A DNA stretch of 11,984 nucleotides, taken from contig DFEQ01000036.1 of the NCBI GenBank assembly GCA_002368735.1, positions 4,566 to 16,549 of the forward strand. Reading direction: 5' to 3'. Made by a program: the position numbers and the translations under genes. Of this stretch, positions 1 through 6,464 are shown in pieces. The notes under the pieces are model-generated. The model worked only from the letters and a program-made list of their open reading frames with translations, did not search any database and was not told the DNA's origin. The stretch comes from Christensenella sp. UBA3798. GTDB taxonomy: Bacteria > Bacillota > Clostridia > Christensenellales > CAG-1252. Positions within the stretch are counted from its first letter, which is position 1, and the number at the start of each line of letters is the position of its first letter.

Positions 1-1863
1 GCCGGGCTGTCCACCCATGCCGCCGCCCATGCCGCCGCTCGTTCCCGTGGTAGCCGTCAAGGTCACCGAGGAGGAGCCATAGGTCAAGGTGTAGGTGCCC
101 GAGGTCATCGTGGAAGTGCTTATCGTAACGTTTTGGAAGGCTTTGGGTGCTACGAAGGTGACGACCGTTTCGCCCGAAGCGTTCTTCAAGGTGACCGTGC
201 TCCCTGCTTGGACGGAGACGTTTGCCGTCACCATATACTGCGTGGCGCCCACGGGGTCCATCGCTTCGCGGCAGGTGGCTATCACGGTGCCGCCCGATAT
301 CGTGGTGCCCGACTCGCTGTCGAGGGCGGAATTGCCGCCGTTAGCGGGTCCGTAGACGATGACCGTGCCGCCCGAGATCAGGAGTCTGCCGTTACTGTCG
401 ATGCCGTCGCCCGAGCAGTTCACCGTCAGGTTGCCACCCGATATCACGATATAGTAAGTATACCCGCTGAGGTCGGCATTCGCGGCGTTGACGCCGTCGT
501 CCACTGCGGTGACGCTGATGGTGCCTCCCGTGATCTCCACCGCCGCGCCCTCGATGCCTTCGTAACTCTTGGCGATGGTGACGTCGCCCCCTGCGATCTT
601 GGTCAGGTATTCGGCGTGGATGCCGTCGTCGCCCGTAGCGATATCGAAGGTGCCGCCCGCGATAAGCACGTTCCCCTTGCTGTGGATGGCGTCGTCGTTG
701 GAATTCAGGATGAACTTGCCGCCCGTGATGACGAGGGCGTAATTTGTTTCGTGCGTTGCGGGATAGTCGGTCTCGTTGCCCTCTTCGTCCTCAAGCACGA
801 TGCCGCCGACCTTCAAAGCCTTGCCGTCCGCCGCGTCCGAGCTCTGCTCGGTGACGGTGGTGGGGGCGCCGCCGTTCGTGGTGACGGTGATAACGTCGTC
901 CTCGCCGTTCGCGATATACAGGCAGTTATTCGCCGCGATGCCGTCGTCCCCTGCGGTCACCGTGATCGTGCTGTTCTCGATATAGAGGTATCCCGCCGTA
1001 GCGTCTGCCGCATAGGCAAGCGCTTCTTCCTCGGTCTCGGGCTCGATATCGGTCTTGATGCCGTCGTTGCCCGCGGTGACGGTGAGGGTCGCGTCCTTGA
1101 TATAGACGAGGTTATCTGCCTTAATGCCGTTCTTGACCGCCGTCACGTTGATGGTGGCGGAGAGGATGGTGAGATCCTTCTTGACCTTGATGCCGCCCGC
1201 GTCCTCGCCCACCGCGATGACGTTCAGGGTGCCGCTGCCGTTGATGGTGAGGGAACTCTTTTTCGCTTGGATCGCCGCGCCGTCACCGTCCGCAGCCGTG
1301 TCGCCCACGCTGTCCGAAACTTCGTTCACGGTGCCATCCGCGATGGTCAGGATACGCAGCTCGCTGCTCTCCTTAAAGACGATGGCAGCTGAGGTTTGGC
1401 TCTCCAGGGTGTGGATGGTGGCTCCCGCGAGAACGATACGCACCGTGCCCTCCACGTTCTTCGCCACTTCCACCGCGCCGTTCAAGGTGCCGGTCAGCAC
1501 GTATGTGCCCGCCGCCTTGACGGTCAGCACGTTCTTTTTAAACTCGGTGCCCGCGGGGGCGTTATCCGCCGAGAGGGTGGAGAGGTCTATTTCCACCGCG
1601 CCCTCCTCGCTTGCGTCGCTCGCCTCCTGCTCTTCCGAGATCGTTACCGTTTCGCTGAGGTACTCCGACGCCGACGTATCGGAGAGGGTATCCTCCACCT
1701 CGGCAGCCGCCTCTGCCTTTTCGCTCTCGGTCACGGTGGTCGCGCCTACCCCGCCGTCCACGGACGACGAAGTGTTCGTAGTCGTATTCGTGCCGGAGCA
1801 CGCCACGGCAAAGACCGCGATAAGCGTCAGTATTGCGATAAGTATGATCCATTTACGTTTCAT
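1..1863 (-). CDS. Cthe_2159-type carbohydrate-binding beta-helix lipoprotein (DUF4353-like), 3' end outside the window
   Basis: The frame is open for 621 codons from the ATG at 1863 to the window edge. The N-terminus is a lipoprotein signal: MKRK, a hydrophobic stretch (residues 5-20) and Ala-Val-Ala-Cys with Cys22 as the expected lipidated residue. An acidic, Ser/Thr-rich linker (about 23-95) leads into a long series of short repeats with rungs such as ISGGT-I-V, AGDDGI and TAVDDGVNA, as expected of a right-handed parallel beta-helix. The visible C-terminal end is Gly/Met-rich (SGGMGGGMGG). This pattern matches the family of Clostridium thermocellum Cthe_2159, which binds cellulose and polygalacturonate; the ligand here is unknown. 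The product should sit on the outer face of the membrane. The start is supported by AGGAGG at 1871-1876 (minus strand). From memory, such genes often neighbour CotH-kinase, VTC-domain and DUF4956 genes in Clostridia, so these may lie beyond the left edge. Confidence 0.85.
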   Translation of the reverse strand, partial: MKRKWIILIAILTLIAVFAVACSGTNTTTNTSSSVDGGVGATTVTESEKAEAAAEVEDTLSDTSASEYLSETVTISEEQEASDASEEGAVEIDLSTLSADNAPAGTEFKKNVLTVKAAGTYVLTGTLNGAVEVAKNVEGTVRIVLAGATIHTLESQTSAAIVFKESSELRILTIADGTVNEVSDSVGDTAADGDGAAIQAKKSSLTINGSGTLNVIAVGEDAGGIKVKKDLTILSATINVTAVKNGIKADNLVYIKDATLTVTAGNDGIKTDIEPETEEEALAYAADATAGYLYIENSTITVTAGDDGIAANNCLYIANGEDDVITVTTNGGAPTTVTEQSSDAADGKALKVGGIVLEDEEGNETDYPATHETNYALVITGGKFILNSNDDAIHSKGNVLIAGGTFDIATGDDGIHAEYLTKIAGGDVTIAKSYEGIEGAAVEITGGTISVTAVDDGVNAANADLSGYTYYIVISGGNLTVNCSGDGIDSNGRLLISGGTVIVYGPANGGNSALDSESGTTISGGTVIATCREAMDPVGATQYMVTANVSVQAGSTVTLKNASGETVVTFVAPKAFQNVTISTSTMTSGTYTLTYGSSSVTLTATTGTSGGMGGGMGGQPG

Positions 1864-1897
1864 AAAAGCGTCCTCCTTTTTTGCTTTTCTTGGCTTC

Positions 1898-1930
1898 ATT
1901 ATGGAGGGGAAAGCTTAAACGTGGCTTAAA
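1898..1930 (-). promoter_or_regulatory. CiaR-like operator and promoter of the lipoprotein gene
   Basis: On the minus strand this reads TTTAAG-N5-TTTAAG (1930 to 1914), then exactly 10 bp, then the -10 hexamer CATAAT (1903 to 1898). No good -35 hexamer is present; the direct repeat occupies that place, as expected of a promoter activated by an OmpR-family regulator. The predicted transcript starts about 27 nt before the ATG. The repeat and the 10-bp spacing are identical to those in front of the response regulator gene (4048-4080). Confidence 0.75.
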
Positions 1931-1991
1931 GAAAACGGTTTTTATAAAAAATTTTTGAAAAAACGAAATTCCCCTTCCGCCCCTGCGCGCG

Positions 1992-2025
1992 TAATAATAA
2001 AAAGTCGTGCCCGCATGGGGCACGA
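1992..2025 (-). terminator. Rho-independent terminator of the two-component operon
   Basis: A perfect 8-bp stem, TCGTGCCC (2005-2012) with GGGCACGA (2018-2025), encloses a 5-nt loop. On the minus strand it is followed by CTTTTTATTATTA. It lies about 50 bp after the kinase stop codon and before the lipoprotein promoter, so the lipoprotein gene is probably transcribed mainly from its own promoter. Confidence 0.85.
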
Positions 2026-2072
2026 AATCGTGATAGATGTTTTATCGATGCATCTCTTCGGCGCGAGAAGGG

Positions 2073-3332
2073 TCAGAGAGACAGAGTCAAGCGGAAGGTC
2101 ACGGCAGTGCCATCCGAGATACAGGCGACTTCTCCGCCGTGTGCTTCGACGATCGCCTTGACGACGGATAAGCCGATGCCGTGCCCACCCGTGGCGCTAC
2201 TGCGCGAAACGTCGGGGCGATAGAAGCGTTCAAAGAGCTCCGGGTGCTCTCCCTTTTCGAGGGAGGCGGCGTTGGTCTCCTCGATGACGACCTTTTTCCC
2301 GTCCTTGCGGAGGGTCAGGCGGATATCCTTCCCCTCGGCGTACTTGACGGCGTTATCCAATATCAGCGTAAAGGCGCGGCGCAGCATCTCCTCGTTGCCC
2401 GTCAAGGTAGCCTCTTCAAGGTCGAGGGTGATCTCCTTCCCTGCCACGAGCGCCGCTTCGCGGAAGGTGGCGGCGCAGTCCTCCAAGGCACTCTTTAGGG
2501 AGAAAGGCGCCTTTTCCACCCTGCCCTCGCCCTCGTCCATGCGCGAGAGATAGACCAGCTCCTTGGTCAGCGAGGAGAGCTTCTGCACCTGCCCCTTGAT
2601 AGACTTCAGCCACTCGTTGTCCTCGCCGAGGTCAAGCTCCAATAGCTCCGCGTTTGCGCTGATGACGGTGAGGGGCGTCTTGAGCTCGTGCCCCGCGTCG
2701 GTGATGAATTGCTTCTGCTTTTTATAGCTCTCCTCCACGGGGGCGAGCGCTTTTTTGGAAAGGAGAATGATCAGGAGCGCGATGACCGCGAGGCCGATCG
2801 CCGTGATGATCGCGCTGCTGACGATAAAGGTGCGGCATGCGTCCACCTCCTTCTCGCAGTCGAGAAAGAAGTAGTGATAGCCATCCTCGGTCTCACGGCG
2901 CAGATAACGATAATTCCCGACGAAGCCCTTTTTGCCCGTCGCTTTCTCGACGATCTCGGCGATATCCTCCGTTTCTACATAGGCGACCTTATCGCGGTCG
3001 ATCTGCGTGACCACCCCATTCTCGTCCGTCTCCACCGTAAAGTAGCGGGCGGAAAACGCCGTTTCACGTGGGAGACCCTCGGGTCTGTCGCCCGTGAGGG
3101 CGCCTCCCTCGCCCGGCTGCGGCATCTCCCCCGGCTGCGGCATCTCCCCCGGCAAGGGGGCGAAGGGGGCGGGCGCGGCGTTCTCCACTTCGAGGAAGGC
3201 TATGGTCTTATCCGCCTCAGCACGCATATCAAGGTAGTTCGCGACGTCGATCCCCGCGACGATGACGACGAGCACCGCCGCCACGACGGCAAGCGCTATC
3301 AATATAAACCTTTTCCTGAGTTTCTTTATCAT
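2073..3332 (-). CDS. Sensor histidine kinase, partner of the CiaR-like regulator
   Basis: The product has 419 residues. Membrane segments lie at about 9-30 and 168-191 and flank an extracytoplasmic sensor region of roughly 135 residues. There is no obvious HAMP domain. The phosphorylated histidine is His215 in the H-box (AGHELKTPL). The N-box has LILDNAVKY with Asn327, and the G2 box is GGHGIGLSVVKAI (382-394). The usual DxGxG of the G1 box is replaced by a stretch around EETNAAS (351-357), a variation I recall from other clostridial kinases of this kind. The start at 3332 overlaps the regulator's stop codon as ATGA, which points to translational coupling; the longer frame upstream of it lies inside the regulator gene. 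The sensor region contains the repeated hexapeptide GEMPQP. The kinase is expected to phosphorylate the regulator encoded just upstream. Its signal is unknown; envelope or antimicrobial stress is plausible by analogy with CiaH. Confidence 0.92.
   Translation of the reverse strand: MIKKLRKRFILIALAVVAAVLVVIVAGIDVANYLDMRAEADKTIAFLEVENAAPAPFAPLPGEMPQPGEMPQPGEGGALTGDRPEGLPRETAFSARYFTVETDENGVVTQIDRDKVAYVETEDIAEIVEKATGKKGFVGNYRYLRRETEDGYHYFFLDCEKEVDACRTFIVSSAIITAIGLAVIALLIILLSKKALAPVEESYKKQKQFITDAGHELKTPLTVISANAELLELDLGEDNEWLKSIKGQVQKLSSLTKELVYLSRMDEGEGRVEKAPFSLKSALEDCAATFREAALVAGKEITLDLEEATLTGNEEMLRRAFTLILDNAVKYAEGKDIRLTLRKDGKKVVIEETNAASLEKGEHPELFERFYRPDVSRSSATGGHGIGLSVVKAIVEAHGGEVACISDGTAVTFRLTLSL
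3112..3153 (-). repeat. In-frame 18-bp tandem repeat in the kinase sensor region
   Basis: Two identical 18-bp units (3112-3129 and 3130-3147) are followed by a 6-bp partial third. Each unit encodes six residues (GEMPQP), so copy-number changes keep the frame. The repeat lies in the outside loop, just after the first membrane segment. Confidence 0.9.
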
Positions 3333-4000
3333 ACTATCTCCAAGGTGTATCCCGCGCCTCTCAGCGACTTCACGTTCACGTTGGCTTTTACCTGCGCGAG
3401 CTTCTTCCTGACGTAGGTGACGTACACCCACACCACCCCGATGTCGCTGTCGCTGTCAAAGCCCCATATCTTTTCCATAAAGGTCTCGGGCGAGATGACC
3501 TGCGACGGGGCGCTCATCAGCATTTCGAGTATCTGAAATTCCTTATTGGTCAGGCGCACTTCCCCGCCCGGCGCGCTGAGGAGGTAACTGGAGCGCGAGA
3601 GGGTGCAGTTGCCGTAGGTCAAGTTGGCGTCCACCCCCACCGTCAAGCGGCGGGTGATCGCGCGAACGCGGGCAAGCAGTTCCTTCACGGCAAAGGGCTT
3701 GGTGAGGTAATCGTCCGCCCCGCTGTCGAGCCCCAAGATGCGGTCGTCGATCTCCGACTTCGCCGTCAGGATCAATACGGGGAGAGTCTTCCCTGCCTTG
3801 CGAATGGTCTTGAGGGCGGTGATGCCGTCCATCTTTGGCATCATCACGTCGAGGACGGCGCAGTCGTAGTCCCCCTCCGTGAGGTAGGTGACCGCTTCCT
3901 CTCCGTCAAAGACGGAGTCCACCGAATAATTGTTTTTTGTAAAGACCGCCACGAGCGCTCTGTTGAGTTCGGGTTCGTCTTCGGCTAAAAGTATCCGCAT
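3329..4000 (-). CDS. OmpR/PhoB-family response regulator, CiaR-like
   Basis: The product has 223 residues, the full length for the family. The receiver domain (1-115) has the acidic pair Glu7-Asp8, phospho-acceptor Asp51 (VLDVMMP), Thr79 and Lys101 (GADDYLTKPF). The winged-helix output domain (about 128-222) contains IWGFDSDSDIGVVWVYVTY and VRKKL followed by LRGAGYTLE. The LTYGN segment, the WGFDSD segment and the recognition helix region resemble streptococcal CiaR as I remember it, and the cognate-looking operators support this. The start at 3998-4000 is preceded by GGAGGAGG; a longer frame to 4036 would ignore that site. The gene is first in a two-gene operon with the kinase and probably activates its own promoter. 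The assignment to the CiaR group is inference; the OmpR-family call is firm. Confidence 0.93.
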   Translation of the reverse strand: MRILLAEDEPELNRALVAVFTKNNYSVDSVFDGEEAVTYLTEGDYDCAVLDVMMPKMDGITALKTIRKAGKTLPVLILTAKSEIDDRILGLDSGADDYLTKPFAVKELLARVRAITRRLTVGVDANLTYGNCTLSRSSYLLSAPGGEVRLTNKEFQILEMLMSAPSQVISPETFMEKIWGFDSDSDIGVVWVYVTYVRKKLAQVKANVNVKSLRGAGYTLEIV

Positions 4001-4047
4001 ACTTTCCTCCTCCGCCCGCCGCACTGCGAGCCACATTTTATAATGCG

Positions 4048-4080
4048 ATTATAAAAAGATAAGCTTAAATAAACCTTAAA
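4048..4080 (-). promoter_or_regulatory. CiaR-like operator and promoter of the two-component operon
   Basis: On the minus strand this reads TTTAAG-N5-TTTAAG (4080 to 4064), 10 bp, then a perfect -10 TATAAT (4053 to 4048). The direct repeat covers the -35 position. The predicted transcript has a leader of about 40 nt with the GGAGG site near its end. The layout matches that of the lipoprotein promoter base for base in the repeat halves and spacing. Confidence 0.78.
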
Positions 4081-4241
4081 AAGGATTGCGTATATGATTA
4101 TCGTTAAATAAAACTGTTCCTTTTTAACTATAAAAATAGCTCTCGTAGGTCTTAGATCTTAGATAATTTGCCGCTTTTTCGCATTTACTATCAGCGTTGC
4201 CCTATTGACGCTTCGCGAATCCATCTGCTTCTTTTTTAATA
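4081..4241. other. Gene-free junction between the two-component promoter and the AT-rich island
   Basis: I see no gene here. The stretch holds a tandem heptamer (CTTAGAT twice, 4151-4164), an AGCGT/ACGCT inverted repeat (about 4193-4212) without a T-run, and a 14-bp perfect palindrome (4234-4247) that overlaps the stop codon of the last island gene. No convincing terminator for the island operon is visible. Base composition drops from the GC-rich left flank to the AT-rich island in this interval. Confidence 0.6.
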
Positions 4242-5309
4242 TTAAAACACAAGTGTCCCATTGTATACGAGAATAGAATCATAATTGCTATTCGCCCCAG
4301 ACATTTTTGATTGTACTGGAACACTTCTCAAAGCATTCTTTATCATTTCATACTGAGATCTAGAAATAATACGAGGAACTATCATCCCATTGTCTCGTTT
4401 CTCTAGAATACCCATACCAGCCCAAAAATCAACCATAGAAGAAGAACTTGATCCAATATGCGGCCACGACTCTCCACCTGGACCCAAACCAAAAGAAAAC
4501 AACAAGGGGATTGTGCTTTCATCATCAAAGAAAGAGGCGCCTCTTATCTCGTAATCCGCATCCAAAAACGCTTCATTTAATACTCGCGATTCTCTATATA
4601 GTCTATATTTTTCCGTCTCGCTTAACCCCGTACAGTCTTTCACACCATCCAGTTTGTAATTAGATTTAACTTTTGCTATTCTCCTTTTTTTATCTTCTTC
4701 TTCATAAGCGTCAAATCGAGCATAATACTCTGGCATCATCTCTTCAATGCGTTTCAAAAGCTTTCCTTTGGAAAAGCCCATTTCTTCATACTGCTCTCGC
4801 GCTAAAACAAGCGATAAATCAACTTTTCCCCCTATTATAGACTGAAACACACTTAAAGCCTCTCTAAAAGATTTAGTATATTCATCCAATCCGTCTTGCG
4901 AGATATTATTCAATTCAGCTAGTATTACTTCTTCTGATTCATATTCTATCGACACTCTATTCGTCGTATATGAATTAAAAATCGGAGCCAAGTACTCTAA
5001 AAGAAATTTAATGTTAAATACCTCTGCCCAATCAGTTTTTGGGTATGTTGGGCACCACCAATGTTTGTAGCCGCCAAAGCTAGGAACAAACCTCAAAGGA
5101 AGCGATTTTAGAACAATATTAACCAAACGATCATGTACAAAAGTTTTTACACCTTGCGTAGTCGCATATTTTCTAAACCTTCTTAAAAATAACCTCGACA
5201 AAGCTTGGTCGACAAACTCGTGTTTATCCCAACAATCATTAGAAAGCCCTTTCGTAGAAAGCAATTCTTCGTTCAAAAAACTATTAACCGTTTTTTCAAA
5301 ATCACTCAT
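4242..5309 (-). CDS. Unrecognised 355-residue protein; possible distant DIT1/PvcA (isocyanide synthase)-like enzyme
   Basis: I do not recognise this protein with certainty. It appears soluble, with no signal peptide or membrane segment. Residues 69-83 (SLPLRFVPSFGGYK), followed by PTYP and an Asp-Trp-Ala-Glu helix (93-96) and then SEE-V-L and LDEYTKSF (125-148), have the spacing of the N-terminal half of the DIT1/PvcA isocyanide synthases (hydrophobic strand, P-x-F-P-x-K, later an SDG-x-V-F segment). The C-terminal half has a charged helical region (190-255), then IPLLFSFGLGPGGESWPHI (267-285) and SSSSSMVDFWAGMGI (287-301), which look like active-site or binding loops. The start at 5309 is backed by AAGGAG with good spacing; the frame can be extended 15 codons upstream but without a ribosome site. 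It is the last gene of the AT-rich island and has a possible promoter of its own. The DIT1 suggestion is a weak pattern match. Confidence 0.8.
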   Translation of the reverse strand: MSDFEKTVNSFLNEELLSTKGLSNDCWDKHEFVDQALSRLFLRRFRKYATTQGVKTFVHDRLVNIVLKSLPLRFVPSFGGYKHWWCPTYPKTDWAEVFNIKFLLEYLAPIFNSYTTNRVSIEYESEEVILAELNNISQDGLDEYTKSFREALSVFQSIIGGKVDLSLVLAREQYEEMGFSKGKLLKRIEEMMPEYYARFDAYEEEDKKRRIAKVKSNYKLDGVKDCTGLSETEKYRLYRESRVLNEAFLDADYEIRGASFFDDESTIPLLFSFGLGPGGESWPHIGSSSSSMVDFWAGMGILEKRDNGMIVPRIISRSQYEMIKNALRSVPVQSKMSGANSNYDSILVYNGTLVF

Positions 5310-5357
5310 ATCGATCTCCTTTTTTCTTTTAACCTCTTGACTTATGCATCCCATTAC

Positions 5358-5387
5358 ATTATAATAGAATTGTTTTGCTGTTGTCGT
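5358..5387 (-). promoter_or_regulatory. Possible internal promoter for the last island gene
   Basis: On the minus strand there is a perfect TATAAT (5363 to 5358) with ACGACA (5387 to 5382, four of six matches to the -35 consensus) 18 bp upstream. The leader would be about 42 nt and contains the AAGGAG site of the downstream gene. Confidence 0.5.
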
Positions 5388-5392
5388 CTAAA

Positions 5393-5442
5393 GTAGGACG
5401 CTGGATTTGTTTTCCAGAAATGGTGGGTCACGACCATCCTAC
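5393..5442. other. Three-way-junction inverted-repeat structure of unknown class
   Basis: Three nested perfect stems fill a 50-nt interval: closing stem GTAGG (5393-5397) with CCTAC (5438-5442), hairpin CTGGA/TCCAG (5401-5405 and 5413-5417, 7-nt loop) and hairpin ATGGT/ACCAT (5420-5424 and 5433-5437, 8-nt loop). Linkers are only 0-3 nt. It lies between the decarboxylase stop codon and the internal promoter. No T-run follows on either strand, so it is not a standard terminator. It does not match the purine riboswitch or hammerhead consensus. It may be an RNA 3'-end element or a protein-binding site; the strand is undecided. Confidence 0.55.
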
Positions 5443-5452
5443 AGCTCCATAT

Positions 5453-6463
5453 TTAAGCCAGCCAGATGGTTGGCTTCTTCTTTTTACTAAAAGGCGTTAT
5501 TAGCTCTTCGCAATAAGCGCCGCATCCTTTGATTCTTAGCACATCTCCTCTCTTTATACAACAAGGGAGATGATATTCGCCAATTATGTCCGACACATCT
5601 GACGAATCTCCGCATACTAAACATGGTTCTGACTTTTCAGCTGTCTCTTCTTGTATTTTAAAAGAAGATTTCTTAAGAACCACATCCATCAAACCATGAT
5701 AGATTCCGCTATCAATAAACACCAATTTTTTATCGTTCTTATAACGAACTTCTAATACTTTTACATACAAATCAATCGCAGGATTAAGCAAGTGCTGCCC
5801 TTGCTCAATAATCACCTTTGTATGGCAATCTCTTGTTAAATCTTGTAGTTTGCTTCGTATTTGGGGAAGCAATTCTTCAGAAAATCCGCCTCCTATATCA
5901 AAATAGTGATAATTCCCCGCATGCATCTCATTAAACAACCCATCCACAATTGCCTCAAAATTATGCATATCGTTTATCTCTTGCGGCAAATAAAAGCTAT
6001 ACCCCGCCATGATGTGAATGCTTTTTTTTATTAACAATTCTGTTTCCTTTAGTCCTTGTAAATCAAAGCCCCATTTTACAACTATATCCCTACACTTTAT
6101 GAAAGAAGACACATCGACCCTCAACAATATTTGAATCGGGGTCGTAGCAAGTTCTAGCAAGTCATTGCACTCCTTGATATCATCGACAACAAATTTCTTT
6201 ATTCCCCACCTCAACGCAAACCGCATCTCCTGTCGGCTTTTCAATGGATAACTATACAAGATCCGTTCAGGCGCTACTTTATGCATCCTGATAAGCCTAG
6301 AGATATGGACCAACGAATCTGCCTCATAGCCATCAACAATACCATCAAAAAAAGCAACCAATCTAGGGTTTGAATTTGCCTTTATGGGATAGTATACTAA
6401 GAAATCATTCTTGAGAGCATCTATCGATTTTTTTAGTTCATTAGTGTTTACGTAATACTGCAT
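5453..6463 (-). CDS. Compact PLP-dependent decarboxylase-family protein (ornithine/DAP decarboxylase fold, group IV)
   Basis: The product has 336 residues, shorter than the roughly 400 of classical members. The N-terminal barrel starts almost at once, with the PLP-binding lysine as Lys28 in YYPIKANSNP, matching the YA-KAN-P motif. The glycine loop FDIGGGF (188-194) should hold the cofactor phosphate, and GCGAY (313-317) near the C-terminus is the usual end of the second domain. Departures are notable: the expected His of the F/H-H-x-G-S region is replaced around AGYSFYLPQE (153-162), EPGR appears as EQGQH (220-224), and the catalytic Cys region reads CGDSSDVSD (284-292), with the Cys one position off. 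The reaction is probably decarboxylation of a diamino acid or a derivative, but the substrate cannot be read. The start codon is 1 bp from the stop codon of the upstream gene, so the two are co-translated in an operon. Confidence 0.85.
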   Translation of the reverse strand: MQYYVNTNELKKSIDALKNDFLVYYPIKANSNPRLVAFFDGIVDGYEADSLVHISRLIRMHKVAPERILYSYPLKSRQEMRFALRWGIKKFVVDDIKECNDLLELATTPIQILLRVDVSSFIKCRDIVVKWGFDLQGLKETELLIKKSIHIMAGYSFYLPQEINDMHNFEAIVDGLFNEMHAGNYHYFDIGGGFSEELLPQIRSKLQDLTRDCHTKVIIEQGQHLLNPAIDLYVKVLEVRYKNDKKLVFIDSGIYHGLMDVVLKKSSFKIQEETAEKSEPCLVCGDSSDVSDIIGEYHLPCCIKRGDVLRIKGCGAYCEELITPFSKKKKPTIWLA

Positions 6464-6464
6464 T

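Noticed and set aside
133..1929. Long open frames on the plus strand opposite the lipoprotein gene
   Set aside because: They are antisense shadows of a GC-rich repetitive gene; their products are Arg/Asp/Val-rich without domains, while the minus-strand frame gives a clear lipoprotein.
4001..4036. Upstream start for the response regulator
   Set aside because: The extra residues precede the canonical MRILLAEDE start, and the GGAGGAGG site fits only the ATG at 4000.
4234..4247. Palindrome TTTTAATATTAAAA as a terminator or operator
   Set aside because: It is pure A/T, overlaps the stop codon, and such palindromes are expected by chance in AT-rich DNA.
5393..5442. Hammerhead ribozyme or purine riboswitch
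   Set aside because: The layout is a three-way junction, but the CTGATGA/GAAA core and the purine riboswitch junction bases are absent.
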